From: DATEDA01 sp963820965 | GTDB lineage: Bacteria; Pseudomonadota; Gammaproteobacteria; Burkholderiales; SG8-39 | Reading direction: 5' to 3' | Assembly: GCA_963820965.1 (NCBI GenBank) | Contig: CAWGCC010000031.1 | Coordinates: forward strand, 1-64,000 | DNA: 64,000 nt | Part shown: positions 25,595 through 35,298 of the stretch, one piece after another | Layout of the letters: each line of letters begins with the position of its first letter | How positions within the stretch are numbered: the first letter of the stretch is position 1 | The notes under the pieces: generated by a model | Databases searched by the model: none | What the model was told of the DNA's origin: nothing | Seen by the model: the letters and a program-made list of their open reading frames with translations, nothing else | Made by a program: the position numbers and the translations under genes

Positions 25595-26746
25595 CTACTT
25601 CGCCAGTGCAAAGTCGCCGTTCTGGATTTCGATCATGCGGAAAGACGAGAGGTCGAGGCCCATGTGGTCGGTAGCCGACATGGTGAACACACCACTGGTG
25701 CCCACGAAGCCTTTGGTTTTCTCGATCGCATCACGCACCTTCGCCTTGTCCGTCGTGCCGGCGCGCTTGACTGCATCTACGTACAGCAGAAGCGCATCAT
25801 GGGCATAACCGCCGAATGTCGAGACCTCGGTTTTCCAGCGTTCGGCGAAGGTCTTGGCGTAATCGGATACGACGCTCTTTTGCGGATCGCTTGCCAGCAG
25901 CTTCTCCGCGATCGTCAGAGCCGGCGAAGGCAGCCGTACACCCTCCGCGGCCTTGCCCGATAGCTTGATGTATTCCTCGGATGCAACACCATGCGACTGA
26001 TAAAGGGGAAGCTTGATATCGAGTTGAGCAAAGTTCTTCGTCGCCACCGCTGGGCCCTGACCGAGACCGAAGATGAAGATAGCTTGGAGACCCGGCGCGC
26101 TCTTCATCTTTGTCAACTGCGCGGTCACGTCCGTGTCCTTGGGACCGTAGGTCTCGTCAGCCACGAGCGTGATGCCGTACTTCGCTGCCACGGCTTGCGC
26201 CTCCTTGCGCCCTGACTGACCGAAGCCGCTCGTCTCAGAAAGAAGGCCCACCTTCGCGATGCCGCGCTTCTTCATGTCTTCGAAGACTTTCTCGGCGGCC
26301 ATGCGATCCGTGTGCGGAGTCTTGAAGACCCATTTCTTCACAGGCTCGACAATTACCACACCTCCCGCCAGCGAGATGAATGGCAAGCCCGCCTTTTCCA
26401 CCAATGGCGCCATGGCCATGGTTGAGCCCGTGGTGGTGCCGCCGATTATCGTGTCCACGTTGTCGTTCTCGATTAGCCGCTTGGCAAACCCGTTGGCTTT
26501 GCTCGACTCGCCACCGTCGTCGTAGTGAACGAGTTGCAGTTGACGACCCAGTACCCCGCCTTCCTTGTTGATCTTATCGATATACATTTGCAGCGTCTTG
26601 AGCTCGGGATCGCCGAGAAATGCCGCCGGACCGGTCACCGACAACACCGAGCCTACCTTGATCGGATCGGCCGCATAGACGCCGGCGTGAACAGAAAATA
26701 CGAAGACAAAAGCTGCAGCTGTGTTTTGAAAGAGCTTGTGGAACAT
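25595..26746 (-). CDS. livK: Periplasmic binding protein of the Liv-type transporter
   Basis: This type-1 periplasmic binding protein is about 383 residues from ATG 26746, chosen because it is preceded by GGAGGAG and followed by a signal peptide (MFHKLFQNTAAAFVFVFSVHA). The mature part begins ADPIKVGSVLSVTGPAAFLG, the standard LivK/Peripla_BP_6 start, and ends in GDFALAK. Its location beneath the paa genes suggests phenylacetate or a related aromatic acid as ligand; this is inference. The 207 bases between it and paaH hold no gene. Confidence 0.85.
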   Translation of the reverse strand: MFHKLFQNTAAAFVFVFSVHAGVYAADPIKVGSVLSVTGPAAFLGDPELKTLQMYIDKINKEGGVLGRQLQLVHYDDGGESSKANGFAKRLIENDNVDTIIGGTTTGSTMAMAPLVEKAGLPFISLAGGVVIVEPVKKWVFKTPHTDRMAAEKVFEDMKKRGIAKVGLLSETSGFGQSGRKEAQAVAAKYGITLVADETYGPKDTDVTAQLTKMKSAPGLQAIFIFGLGQGPAVATKNFAQLDIKLPLYQSHGVASEEYIKLSGKAAEGVRLPSPALTIAEKLLASDPQKSVVSDYAKTFAERWKTEVSTFGGYAHDALLLYVDAVKRAGTTDKAKVRDAIEKTKGFVGTSGVFTMSATDHMGLDLSSFRMIEIQNGDFALAK

Positions 26747-26953
26747 GGCGATAACTCCTCCTGGTAGGTTATTTCGATATGCAATACGGATCGCATCCCA
26801 GGCCTTCTTGATTAGCCCCCCAGCCTCCTCGGCTTCCGAAATGAGTGCGAGCGCCAGAGGCCTCATCGCTGATCTAGCCTGTCAGCCCGCGCGTTCGCCA
26901 GCTCCCCTTTCGGCGAGCGCTCGCGGATCACTCGATCGGTCGGTCGAGCCGGG

Positions 26954-28487
26954 TTAGTCATGGAATCGGGTACCCGTCCAAACCTTCCGCTGGATCAGCG
27001 GCGAGACGCGGTAGCGATCTTCGCCATAATGGGCAGCGAGGTTCTTGAGCACGGCATGAATCGTTGTCAGGCCCACTGCGTCGGCCCAGGCGAGTGGCCC
27101 GTTCGGATAGTTGACGCCTTTCTGCATCGCGAGATCGGCATCTTGTGCGCTGCACACGCCCTGATTCACCGCGTCCGCGGCCTCGTTGGCAAGCATGGCT
27201 ACGGTGCGCATGACTGCCAGGCCCGGGATATCGGCGAGCCGCGTTACGGCAAAACCCGCCGCCTGGAGCAGACCGACGACTCCTTGATATGCGGCGTCCG
27301 AGCACTGGTCGGCGCACGCTAGAGCGATTCGCGTCGCACTCGCGTAATCGAGCGCGAGGTCGATCAGCACGACATCCCGACGCTCGAGCTCATGCGCGCG
27401 CTGAGCGGCGCAGCGGCCATCGGTGAGGTAAACGACAGCACCGCCGACTTCCATCAGCGGGGCGTTGACACCACGCTCTCCGGGCTTGATCTCAATCCGA
27501 GAGCCGGCTAGCCGCGCGCGGAGCTTCGCCGCGAGCGGTCCCTGCTCGCCGATGGCGACAGAAGATGGCGGAGGTGCCGCGCTCTCGGCAAGGGGCTCGG
27601 GCTTAGCCGCTCCTTCACTGTACTCGTAGAAGCCGCGCCCGGACTTCCGCCCGAGAAAGCCGCCGTTGACCAGTTCTTGCTGGATGAGCGACGGGGTGAA
27701 TCGCGGATCGTTGAAGTACGCCTGGAACACGGACTGGGTGACGGCGAAGTTGACGTCGTGGCCGATCAGGTCCATCAGCTCGAACGGCCCCATGCGGAAA
27801 CCGCCGGACTCGCGCATGACCGCATCCAGAGTCGCCGGATCGGCCGCCTGCTCGGTGAGCAGACGCAGCCCCTCCGCATAGAACGGCCGAGCCACGCGGT
27901 TGACGATGAATCCCGGCGTAGATTCGGCGTGTACTGGGCTCTTGCCCCAAGCGGCCGCTGTCGCGAAGATGGTCTCCGCCAGTCCAGGATCAGTCGCGAG
28001 CCCGCTCACCACCTCGACCAACGCCATCAGCGGCGCCGGGTTGAAGAAGTGCATGCCGAGCAGGCGCCGCGGCGCCGTCAAGCCCGCGCCGATCGACGTG
28101 ATCGAAATGCGACGAGGTGTTGGTGGCCAGTATGCAATCAGCACCCACGATGCCTTCGAGTTCGCGCGAAGAGCTGGCGCTTCACGTCGAGGTTCTCGAC
28201 GATGGCTTCGACCACCAAGGCCGCTTTTGCCAGATCGGCAAGACCCTCTGCCGCGGTCAGCCGGGCGCTTGCCGCCGAGGCGGCCTCTTGGCTCATGCGC
28301 CCCTTGTCCGCGAGCTTGACGAAGTTCTTGCCGATGTCGCCGATGGCCTTCTGCGCGGCCTCCGGCGCTTAGGTCGTACAGCTTTACCGGATGTCCGGCG
28401 GCGGCGGCGATCTGCGCAATCCCTGCGCCCATCGCGCCGGCGCCGATCACGGCGACAAGGCGAGCAGGGTTCGAGTGCGTTTGCCAT
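26954..28487 (-). CDS. paaH: 3-hydroxyadipyl-CoA dehydrogenase PaaH, frameshifted N-terminal third
   Basis: This enzyme oxidises 3-hydroxyadipyl-CoA to 3-oxoadipyl-CoA. The NAD-binding motif VAVIGAGAMGAGIAQIA is intact, and the C-terminal two thirds (RRLLGMHFFNPAPLM, PGFIVNRVARPFY, DLIGHDVNFAVT, LARLADIPGLA region) read in one frame. It carries the duplicated C-terminal domain of long PaaH, about 505 residues. Between about 28130 and 28480 the frame is broken several times, each repaired by deleting one base; the N-terminal MANALEP-ARLVAV needs one such removal. The start ATG lies just after the paaG stop. Confidence 0.8.
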
Positions 28488-28490
28488 TGC

Positions 28491-29291
28491 CTACTCGCCC
28501 TGTGAACTGCGGCGCGCGCTTTGCCAGGAAGGCGGCCACACCTTCGCGGTAGTCGGCGCTGTTGCCGAGCTCGCGCTGCAGATCGCGCTCGAGGTCGAGC
28601 TGCTCTTCCAGCGTGTTGGCCGCGGCTGGCGTAGATCGCCTGCTTGGTCGCGCGCCAAGCCCTCGGTGGGCGCGCTGCGCGAAATGCGCGAGCGAGCGCA
28701 TCGACGTCGGCCGCGAACTCTGCGTCGTCGACGCATTTCCAGATGAGTCCCCAACTCGCCGCCTGCTCCGCGGGGAGCTTGTCGCCGAGCAGCGGCGAGC
28801 CCCATCGCCCGCGCGGTGCCGACGAGCCGCGGCAGGAAGTACGTGCCGCCGGAATCCGGAATGAGGCCGATCTTGCAGAACGCCTCGATGAAGCTCGCCG
28901 ACTTCGCGGCGATGACGATGTCGCAGGCGAGCGCGAGGTTGGCGCCGGCACCCGCAGCCACGCCGTTGACCGCGCAGACCACCGGCATCGGCAGCGCGCG
29001 CAGCGTCGAGTACCAGCGGCTTGTAGTTGCTCTCGATCGATTCACCCAGGTCGACCGGCGCCGCGCCAGGCGCCACCGCGCGATCGCCGAGGTCCTGGCC
29101 GGCGCAGAAGCCGCGCCCTGCGCCGGTGAGCAGCAGCACGCGCGCCGCTCGCGTCGGCCTTGACGCGTGCCAGCGCATCGCGCACTTCGGCGTGCATCGC
29201 GACGTTGAAGCTGTTGAGCCGGTCGGGCCGGTTGAGCGTGAGGCGCGCGATGCCGTCCGTCGATCGCGAACAGAATGTTTTCGTCGCTCAT
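28491..29291 (-). CDS. paaG: 1,2-epoxyphenylacetyl-CoA isomerase PaaG, multiple frameshifts
   Basis: This crotonase-family enzyme converts the ring epoxide to oxepin-CoA. Reading across three frames gives a complete protein: MSDENILFAIDG at the start, LLLTGAGRGFCAGQDLGDRA, the long intact stretch around NGVAAGAGANLALACDIVIA with FCKIGLIPDSGGTYFLPR, then TLEEQLDLERDLQRELGNSAD and KRAPQFTG. All parts are highly conserved and only the frame jumps, each time fixed by removing one base. This favours sequencing insertion over decay. The repaired length is about 262 residues. Confidence 0.72.
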   Translation of the reverse strand: MSDENILFAIDGRHRAPHAQPARPAQQLQRRDARRSARCAGTRQGRRERRACCCSPAQGAASAPARTSAIARWRLARRRSTWVNRSRATTSRWYSTLRALPMPVVCAVNGVAAGAGANLALACDIVIAAKSASFIEAFCKIGLIPDSGGTYFLPRLVGTARAMGLAAARRQAPRGAGGELGTHLEMRRRRRVRGRRRCARSRISRSAPTEGLARDQAGDLRQPRPTRWKSSSTSSAICSASSATAPTTAKVWPPSWQSARRSSQGE

Positions 29292-29314
29292 CGCGCTACC
29301 TTGCGATCCGGTCG

Positions 29315-30996
29315 TCACACATGCACCCGGTGCTGCACGACACGGAAGCGGTTGGCGACGAACGCGGAATCGGTCAGCGCGGCATTCGCCGCCGGATTCG
29401 CACCGGTGCCGTGGAAGTCGGAGAACGCGGCCGACTGATTGACGAACACACCGCCGGTCAGATTGATCGACAGCGCGACACCCGCATCCTCGGCGACGTC
29501 GATCGCGCGATCGATCACGTTACCGCGCGGTCGAGTAGAGCGGACAGCGTCAGCGCGCCGTGGTCCTTGCGCCGCGATCGCGCGCGATCGCGAGGCTCTG
29601 CGTCGTGTCGTTCGGTGGCGATCGACGAACGCGATCGGGCCGAACCATTCTTGCAGGTACTTTGGCGCGGTCGGCGGCGTCGAGCTTGACGATGCAGCGG
29701 CGTGCGAATGCGCGCCTCGGGGAACTGCGGGATGCGCGAGCGTCTGCGTGTCGAGCACGATCGTCGCCGAGCGAGCGCGCGGCCTCGAGCCGCTGCAGCG
29801 ACGCCGTCGTTCTGGACCGCACCCAGCACCTCGACCGCGCGCGCCGGATCGCCGAGGAGCTTCTGCACGCCTTCGGCGATCGCCTGCGGCGACCTGGTCG
29901 AAGATCAGATGGCCCGTCGGCGGTGTCGATGCCGTCGCTCGGGACGTAGATGTTCTGCGGCGCCGTGCACATCTGGCCGGTGTAGAGCGACAAGCGAGAA
30001 CGCGATGTTGCGCGCCACGCCCTTGAAGTCGTCGGCCGAGTCGATGATGATCTGGTTGACGCCCGCCTTCTCGGTGTAGACCTGCGCCTGACGCGCGTTG
30101 CGCTCGAGCCAGTCGCCGTTGGCGGTGCTGCCGGTGAAGTCGATCAGCTTGCACTTCGGGCCGCAGCGCGAGCGTCTGCGCCGACGTCGTCGCCGGCTCG
30201 TGCGCGACCAGCGTCACGACGTTCGGATCGAAGCCCGCCTCCGCCAGCACTTCGCGCGCGATCTTCAACGGTGATCGCGAGCGGCAGGATCGCGCCCGGA
30301 TGCGGCTTCACGACCACCGCGTTGCCGGTGGCGAGGCTCGCGAACAAGCCCGGATAGCCGTTCCAGGTCGGGAACGTGCAGCAGCCGATCACGAGCCCGA
30401 CGCCGCGCGGCACGATGCGGAAGCGCTTTTCCATCTTGAGCGGCTCGTTCTTGCCCTGCGGCTTTTCCCAGTTGCGCCGTCGCCGGTATGCGCCGCATCT
30501 CGTCCCAGGCGTAGGCGACGGCTTCGAGCCCGCGGTCCTGCGCGTGCGGGCCGCCGGCCTGGAACGCCATCATGAACGCCTGGCCCGTCGTGTGCATGAC
30601 CGCGTTGGCGATCTCGAAGCTCTTCTTGTTGAGCCTCTGAAGAATCTCGAGCGACACGCCGACCCAGGCTTCCGGACCAGCCTTGCGCCACGCGGGTAAG
30701 GCTTGGTCGACCGCGGCGAACAGTTGATCGAGGTCTGGCTTGGGATAGGTAATTCCAAGCTCGAAACCGTACGGCGAGGTTTCCTTTCCGGTTTGGCCGA
30801 TCGTCCCGGGCTGGTTCAAGCCCAACGGCTTGTTGAGACGTGCTTCGAACGCCGCCTTGCCGTCCTGGTTAGCCGTCTCCCCGTAAACTTTGGGACTCGG
30901 CATTTCGGCAAACGGGCTCCAGTAGCCGCGATCCGCGATGGCCTGCGTCGCCTGCTCAAGTAGCCCCTGATGGCGAGTGAATAATGGATGGGACAC
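29315..30996 (-). CDS. paaN: PaaN aldehyde-dehydrogenase-family protein, many frameshifts
   Basis: The first quarter (MSHPLFTRHQGLLEQATQAI to FMMAFQAGGPHAQDRGLEA) is intact, as is the C-terminus (LSINLTGGVFVNQSAAFSDF to VVQHRVHV). Between 29500 and 30475 the frame changes about ten times, at roughly 30471, 30268, 30152, 29995, 29912, 29893 and below. Each break is repaired by deleting one base, giving VGLVIGCCTFPTWNGYPGLF, IDFTGSTANGDWLE and YLQEWFGPIAFV. The repaired protein is near 550 residues, normal for PaaN. It would act on an aldehyde or ring-opening intermediate, redundantly with PaaZ. Confidence 0.72.
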
Positions 30997-31050
30997 AACC
31001 GTCTCCTCGTCATTGTGTTGTCAAATCCGGCTTTGGCTTCACGAATCGCT

Positions 31051-33084
31051 CTAATCCGGTTTCTTGGCCACCAAGGTCAGAAGATCGTACTGCGCCACAA
31101 CCTTGCCGTCCTGATTGGTGACCGTGGTGTCCCAACGAACCTCGCCGTAGTTCTCGGTCTCGCGGGCGGTCTTTTGCTTGCAGGTGAGGGCTACCCTGAG
31201 TACGTCGCCCGGATGGACTGGGGTCAGGAAACGCAGGCTGTCCATGCCGTAGTTGGCGAGCACTGGCCCCGGGGCGGGATCGACGAACAGACCAGCGGCG
31301 AGCGCAATGATGAAATACCCGTGCGCGACGCGCCCTCCAAAGAAAGGATTGGCTTTCGCCGCTGCCTCGTCCATATGAGCGTAAAACGTGTCGCCTGTGA
31401 AATGGGCAAAGTGCTCGATGTCTTCGAGCGTCATCGTGCGTGTGCCCGTAATCAAGGTATCACCGACCTCCAGTTCTTCGAGGTGCTTGCGGAACGGGTG
31501 GACGCGACCTTCATTCCGGGCCGCACCCCGAATCCAGCGATCGGTAATACGGCTCAGTGTCGTGGGTGAGCCCTGCAGCGCCGTGCGCTGCATGTAGTGC
31601 AGCACGCCGCGGATACCTCCCATTTCCTCACCACCGCCCGCGCGCCCCGGACCACCGTGGACGAGGACGGGAAGCGGCGAGCCATGCCCCGTCGACTCCT
31701 TGGCGCAGTCGCGGTTGACGATCAGGAGCCGCCCGTGGTGGGCGGCGACACCGAGCACCATCTCGCGGGCAAATTCGTCGTCATAGGTGAACATAGAGCC
31801 AACCAGGCTTCCTCCGCCGCGTCTGGCGAGACCGATTGCCTCGTCCACCGAGCGGTAAGGCATCACCGTGCTAACCGGCCCGAAAGCCTCGATCTCGTGG
31901 ATCACAGCATGGGCTGCAGGATCGTTGCAGTACATCAACACAGGCCCGAGGAACGCGCCTCGTTGAGGATCCGCGCCAACCGCTTGGACGTCTTTCAGAT
32001 TGCCGTAGACCATTGCGGCGGCGCTCGCTAGGTCGCTCACCCGGGCGCGAACCTCGTCGCGTTGGCCCAGGCTCGCGAGCGCGCCCATCGTGACCCCCAC
32101 TGCGGCGGGATCACCGACAATTACCTTGGCGAGACGTTGCTGCAGGGCGTCGATGAGCGGATCGATTAGAGCAGACGGCGCGAAGGCGCGGCGGATCGCG
32201 GTGCACTTCTGACCGGCCTTGACCGTCATCTCACGCACAACTTCCTTTACATACAGATCGAACTCCGGGCTTCCCGGCGTAGCGTCGGGCCCGAGGATCG
32301 AAAGATTGAGGGAATCCGCCTCCATGGTGAAGCGCACCGCGTTGTTGACTACCGCCGGGTGCTGCTTCAGCCGCCGACCGGTCGTTGCCGACCCGGTGAA
32401 TGTCACTGCGTCCTGGCAGGTCAAGTGATCGAACAAATCACCGACGCTGCCGCAGATGAGCTGCAGCGAGCCGTCAGGGAGAATCCCGGATTCGACCATG
32501 CGACGGAACATTAGCTCAGTGAGATAGGCTGTCTGGCTCGCCGGCTTGACGATGGCCGGCACGCCGGCGAGCAGCGTCGGAGCCAGCTTTTCGAGCATGC
32601 CCCAGCAGGGGAAGTTGAAGGCATTGATGTGAACCACGGCACCTTCGAGCGGTACGCAGACATGCTGACCGACGAAGCTGCCGCTCTTCGACAAGCCCTC
32701 CGGCTCACCGTCGAGATAGCAGGTCGCGTTGGGGAGCTCCCGACGTCCCTTGCCGGAATAGGCGAAGAGTGTCCCGATGCCCCCCTCGATGTCCACCCAC
32801 GAATCGGTGCGTGTCGCGCCAGTGGCCTTCGACAACTCGTAAAACTCCTCCTTGCGATCCATCAGATGCTGACCGAGCGCCTTGAGCTGGAGCGCCCGCT
32901 GATGAAAGGTGAGCTTGCGCAGCGCGGGCCCGCCCTTGCGCCGCGCATAGTCCAGCATGCCCGCAAAGTCGATCCCCTGACTTCCGATTTCGGCTACCGG
33001 CTCGCCGGTGATCGCATTCAGTAAAGTAGCGCCCTTCCCGCTGCCCGCGACCCACTGGCCTTGGGCGTAACTATCAAGTCTCAT
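31051..33084 (-). CDS. paaZ: Bifunctional oxepin-CoA hydrolase / 3-oxo-5,6-dehydrosuberyl-CoA dehydrogenase
   Basis: This is a complete 677-residue PaaZ. The N-terminal aldehyde dehydrogenase domain (1-520) has NAFNFPCWGMLEKLAP, FTGSATTGRRL and the catalytic Cys in VKAGQKCTAIRRAF. The C-terminal MaoC-like hydratase (540-677) has FYAHMDEAAAKANPFFGGRVAHGYF, split at the family FGGRVAHGYF motif. It opens the oxepin ring and oxidises the aldehyde. ATG 33084 is chosen over 33144 because the domain starts there and GGAGACAT precedes it. Unlike its neighbours paaN and paaG, it has no frameshift. Confidence 0.93.
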   Translation of the reverse strand: MRLDSYAQGQWVAGSGKGATLLNAITGEPVAEIGSQGIDFAGMLDYARRKGGPALRKLTFHQRALQLKALGQHLMDRKEEFYELSKATGATRTDSWVDIEGGIGTLFAYSGKGRRELPNATCYLDGEPEGLSKSGSFVGQHVCVPLEGAVVHINAFNFPCWGMLEKLAPTLLAGVPAIVKPASQTAYLTELMFRRMVESGILPDGSLQLICGSVGDLFDHLTCQDAVTFTGSATTGRRLKQHPAVVNNAVRFTMEADSLNLSILGPDATPGSPEFDLYVKEVVREMTVKAGQKCTAIRRAFAPSALIDPLIDALQQRLAKVIVGDPAAVGVTMGALASLGQRDEVRARVSDLASAAAMVYGNLKDVQAVGADPQRGAFLGPVLMYCNDPAAHAVIHEIEAFGPVSTVMPYRSVDEAIGLARRGGGSLVGSMFTYDDEFAREMVLGVAAHHGRLLIVNRDCAKESTGHGSPLPVLVHGGPGRAGGGEEMGGIRGVLHYMQRTALQGSPTTLSRITDRWIRGAARNEGRVHPFRKHLEELEVGDTLITGTRTMTLEDIEHFAHFTGDTFYAHMDEAAAKANPFFGGRVAHGYFIIALAAGLFVDPAPGPVLANYGMDSLRFLTPVHPGDVLRVALTCKQKTARETENYGEVRWDTTVTNQDGKVVAQYDLLTLVAKKPD

Positions 33085-33118
33085 GGCATGTCTCCGGTCG
33101 ACCCACGGGCGGCGGTAA

Positions 33119-33382
33119 CTAGCGGTTCCTGAACTGCGGTGCACGCTTCTCGACCAAGGCCGGCATGCCTTCCTTGCGGTCCTCGGTGGCGGAAGTCGCG
33201 TGGAACAGGCGCAGCTCGAATCGCCGACCCTCGGCTAGCGGCGTTTCGAACGCTCGGTTGACGGCCTCCTTCGCCATCATTACCACTGGAGCAGATAGGT
33301 CGCCGTCGAGGGCCTCGGGCCGGTTCAGCGTGATCACGCCGACCTTGCCTCGGGTTTCCAAAACGATGTGTTCGTAACTCAC
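33119..33382 (-). pseudogene. paaF: paaF (2,3-dehydroadipyl-CoA hydratase) with a large in-frame internal deletion
   Basis: The 87-residue frame begins like a crotonase (MSYEHIVLETRGKVGVITLN, RPEAL) and then jumps at once to the C-terminal helices of PaaF: MAKEAVNRAFETPLAEGRRF, TEDRKEGMPALVEKRAPQFRNR (quoted in parts). The central 170 or so residues, including both oxyanion-hole regions and the catalytic Glu residues, are absent. The junction stays in frame near DGDLSAP. It lies 35 bases upstream of paaZ. Either a real deletion has removed activity, or the assembly has collapsed. PaaG or a chromosomal hydratase might substitute. Confidence 0.85.
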
Positions 33383-33391
33383 CGCCCGGCT

Positions 33392-34198
33392 CTAACGAAC
33401 GCTAAAGCTTGGCACGCGCAGCTTCAGCTTTTCCAGCGCGGCGTCGACCTCGGATCGCCAGCTCGCGAGCAGCTCCTCGTTGCTGCGGCTCCGCAGGGCG
33501 TACTTGCGATAGCTTTCGGAATGCTCCGAAGCGGCGCGGCCAAAGCTCGCCGCGATGCGGGGATACCAGTAGTTGACCGAGGCTTGGGCAGCAGTCGGGT
33601 CGTAGCCACCTGCCAATGCGGTACGTAGGCCCGCCTCGCCAAACTCCGCGTGGCGCGTCTCGACGGGGAGAATCTCGAGCAGGGTATCCGCCAAGGGCTG
33701 GTAAGAGCAGCGCGAAAGTTCATCGAGCTGCGCAATGCTTGCGCGGCCCATCAGAAAGTTCATGCTCACCGCGTCGACCCAGCCGTAGATCGGATAGTGA
33801 AAAACGTTGAGGCGCATGTCGCCTTCGACGCGGCGGGTGCCCAAATCAACGCTGCGATCCAGGCGCGCAGCCCACGGGTGCGCCGTCACGTACTGGCTCG
33901 TGTTCGCGCCGAATGCTTCCATCAACTTCAGCACCTTTTCGGCATGATCAAACTTTTCCAGCACGATCCGAGCGGCGATGATCCGCTCCTTGAGTCCCGG
34001 GGCCAGGTTGATGCACTCGGCGAAACCGGAAGCACCAGCCATTTCCGAATCCACAAACACCGCCATCAGGCGCATGACCTCCCCCCGGTACCGAGGCGTG
34101 GCGTTGTCGGGAGAGCTCAGTTTCCCGCCGCCTGCCAGATAGCTCGACAAGCTTTCCTCACTCTGCCGGGTGACCTCTACGTTTTGCATCGTGCGCAC
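33392..34198 (-). CDS. PaaA/PaaC-like ferritin-fold protein, extra paralogue in the paa operon
   Basis: This 268-residue protein is related to the phenylacetyl-CoA epoxidase subunits PaaA and PaaC. One di-iron-type ExxH motif is clear (PVETRHAEFGE). The matching first-half site reads LEKFDHAEK, where the His is four residues after Glu, so complete metal binding is uncertain. FHYPIYGWVDAVSMNFLMG and the C-terminal NYWYPRIAASFG fit the family. It sits between paaE and the paaF remnant, 8 bases from paaE, and is an addition to the usual paaABCDE set. It could be a regulatory or alternative oxygenase subunit. Confidence 0.7.
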   Translation of the reverse strand: MRTMQNVEVTRQSEESLSSYLAGGGKLSSPDNATPRYRGEVMRLMAVFVDSEMAGASGFAECINLAPGLKERIIAARIVLEKFDHAEKVLKLMEAFGANTSQYVTAHPWAARLDRSVDLGTRRVEGDMRLNVFHYPIYGWVDAVSMNFLMGRASIAQLDELSRCSYQPLADTLLEILPVETRHAEFGEAGLRTALAGGYDPTAAQASVNYWYPRIAASFGRAASEHSESYRKYALRSRSNEELLASWRSEVDAALEKLKLRVPSFSVR

Positions 34199-34206
34199 CT
34201 CACCGG

Positions 34207-35283
34207 TTACTTATCGAAATCCACGACGACTTTGTCGGTCGCTGGATAGCTTTGGCATGTCAGGATGTAGCCGCGGGCAATCTCGTAGTCCTCCAGAGCG
34301 AAGTTGGCGTCCATGTCGACCTCGCCTTCGAGGAGCATCGCCCGGCAGGTCGAACACACGCCGCCCTTGCATGCGTAGGGCAATTCCATCCCGTCCTTCA
34401 GCCCGGCGTCGAGCAGGGTGTCGGTCTTTTTCGCCATTGAGAACGTGCGAGCGCGCCCATCGATGGTGATCGTCGCGTCGCACATTTCGTGGCGGGCGAC
34501 GTCGACCTCCGCCCGCGGCTTGCGCTCGCGCTTGGCGGAGCCAGGGGAGGAGAAGAGTTCGAACTTGATCTGCCGCTTTTCCAGGCCGTGCTCCTGCAAG
34601 GCCTCGGCAATCTGCAGCATCATCGCCTGCGGGCCGCAGATGAACGCTGTGTCCACGCCACGCAGGTCGAGCCAGTGCTTGAACAGCAGCGCACACTTTT
34701 CCTTGGTGATGAGGCCGTTGAAGAGCTCCACATCCTGCTGCTCGCGGTTCAGGATGTGGACCAAGTTGAACCGGGCCATGAACTCGTTCTTCAGATCCTC
34801 GAGCTCCTCCCGGAACATGATCGTGCTCGAGGCCTCATTGCCATAAAACAGCGTAAAGCGGCTGAGCGGCTCGGTCAGCAGGGTGGACTTAAGGATGCCG
34901 AAGACCGGGGTGATGCCGCTGCCACCGGCAAAGGCGACGTAATGCTTGCGGTTCGCCGGGTCTAAAGGCGCATAGAAGTTGCCCATCGGCGGCATGGCAT
35001 CGAGCACCTGCCCAGGCTTGAGTGTCTCGTTCGCCCACGTAGAAAACAGCCCATCTTGTACCTTCTTGATGCCAACGCGCATGTCCGGGTCTTGCACTGC
35101 GGAGCATAGGGAGTACGAGCGGCGCACCTCCTCGCCGTCTAGCTGGGTCCGAAAAGTGAGGTACTGGCCCGGCTTGAAACGAAACGCTTCCTTGTGCTCG
35201 TCCGCCGTGCGCAAGGTGAGCACGACGGCATCGCGCGTCTCGCGGCGCACATCGGCTATGGTAAGCGGATAGAACGTTGCCAT
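34207..35283 (-). CDS. paaE: Phenylacetyl-CoA epoxidase reductase subunit
   Basis: This is a 358-residue ferredoxin-NADP reductase-like protein. The FAD motif is RRSYSLCS, the NAD(P) motif AFAGGSGITPVFG with CGPQAMM, and a C-terminal plant-type 2Fe-2S domain holds CKGGVCSTC and a last Cys in ILTCQSYP. It supplies electrons to the PaaABC(D) oxygenase that epoxidises phenylacetyl-CoA. Length and domain order (FAD, NAD, ferredoxin) are typical. It lies 15 bases after paaD. Confidence 0.93.
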   Translation of the reverse strand: MATFYPLTIADVRRETRDAVVLTLRTADEHKEAFRFKPGQYLTFRTQLDGEEVRRSYSLCSAVQDPDMRVGIKKVQDGLFSTWANETLKPGQVLDAMPPMGNFYAPLDPANRKHYVAFAGGSGITPVFGILKSTLLTEPLSRFTLFYGNEASSTIMFREELEDLKNEFMARFNLVHILNREQQDVELFNGLITKEKCALLFKHWLDLRGVDTAFICGPQAMMLQIAEALQEHGLEKRQIKFELFSSPGSAKRERKPRAEVDVARHEMCDATITIDGRARTFSMAKKTDTLLDAGLKDGMELPYACKGGVCSTCRAMLLEGEVDMDANFALEDYEIARGYILTCQSYPATDKVVVDFDK

Positions 35284-35298
35284 TACCCCACTCCCCCG

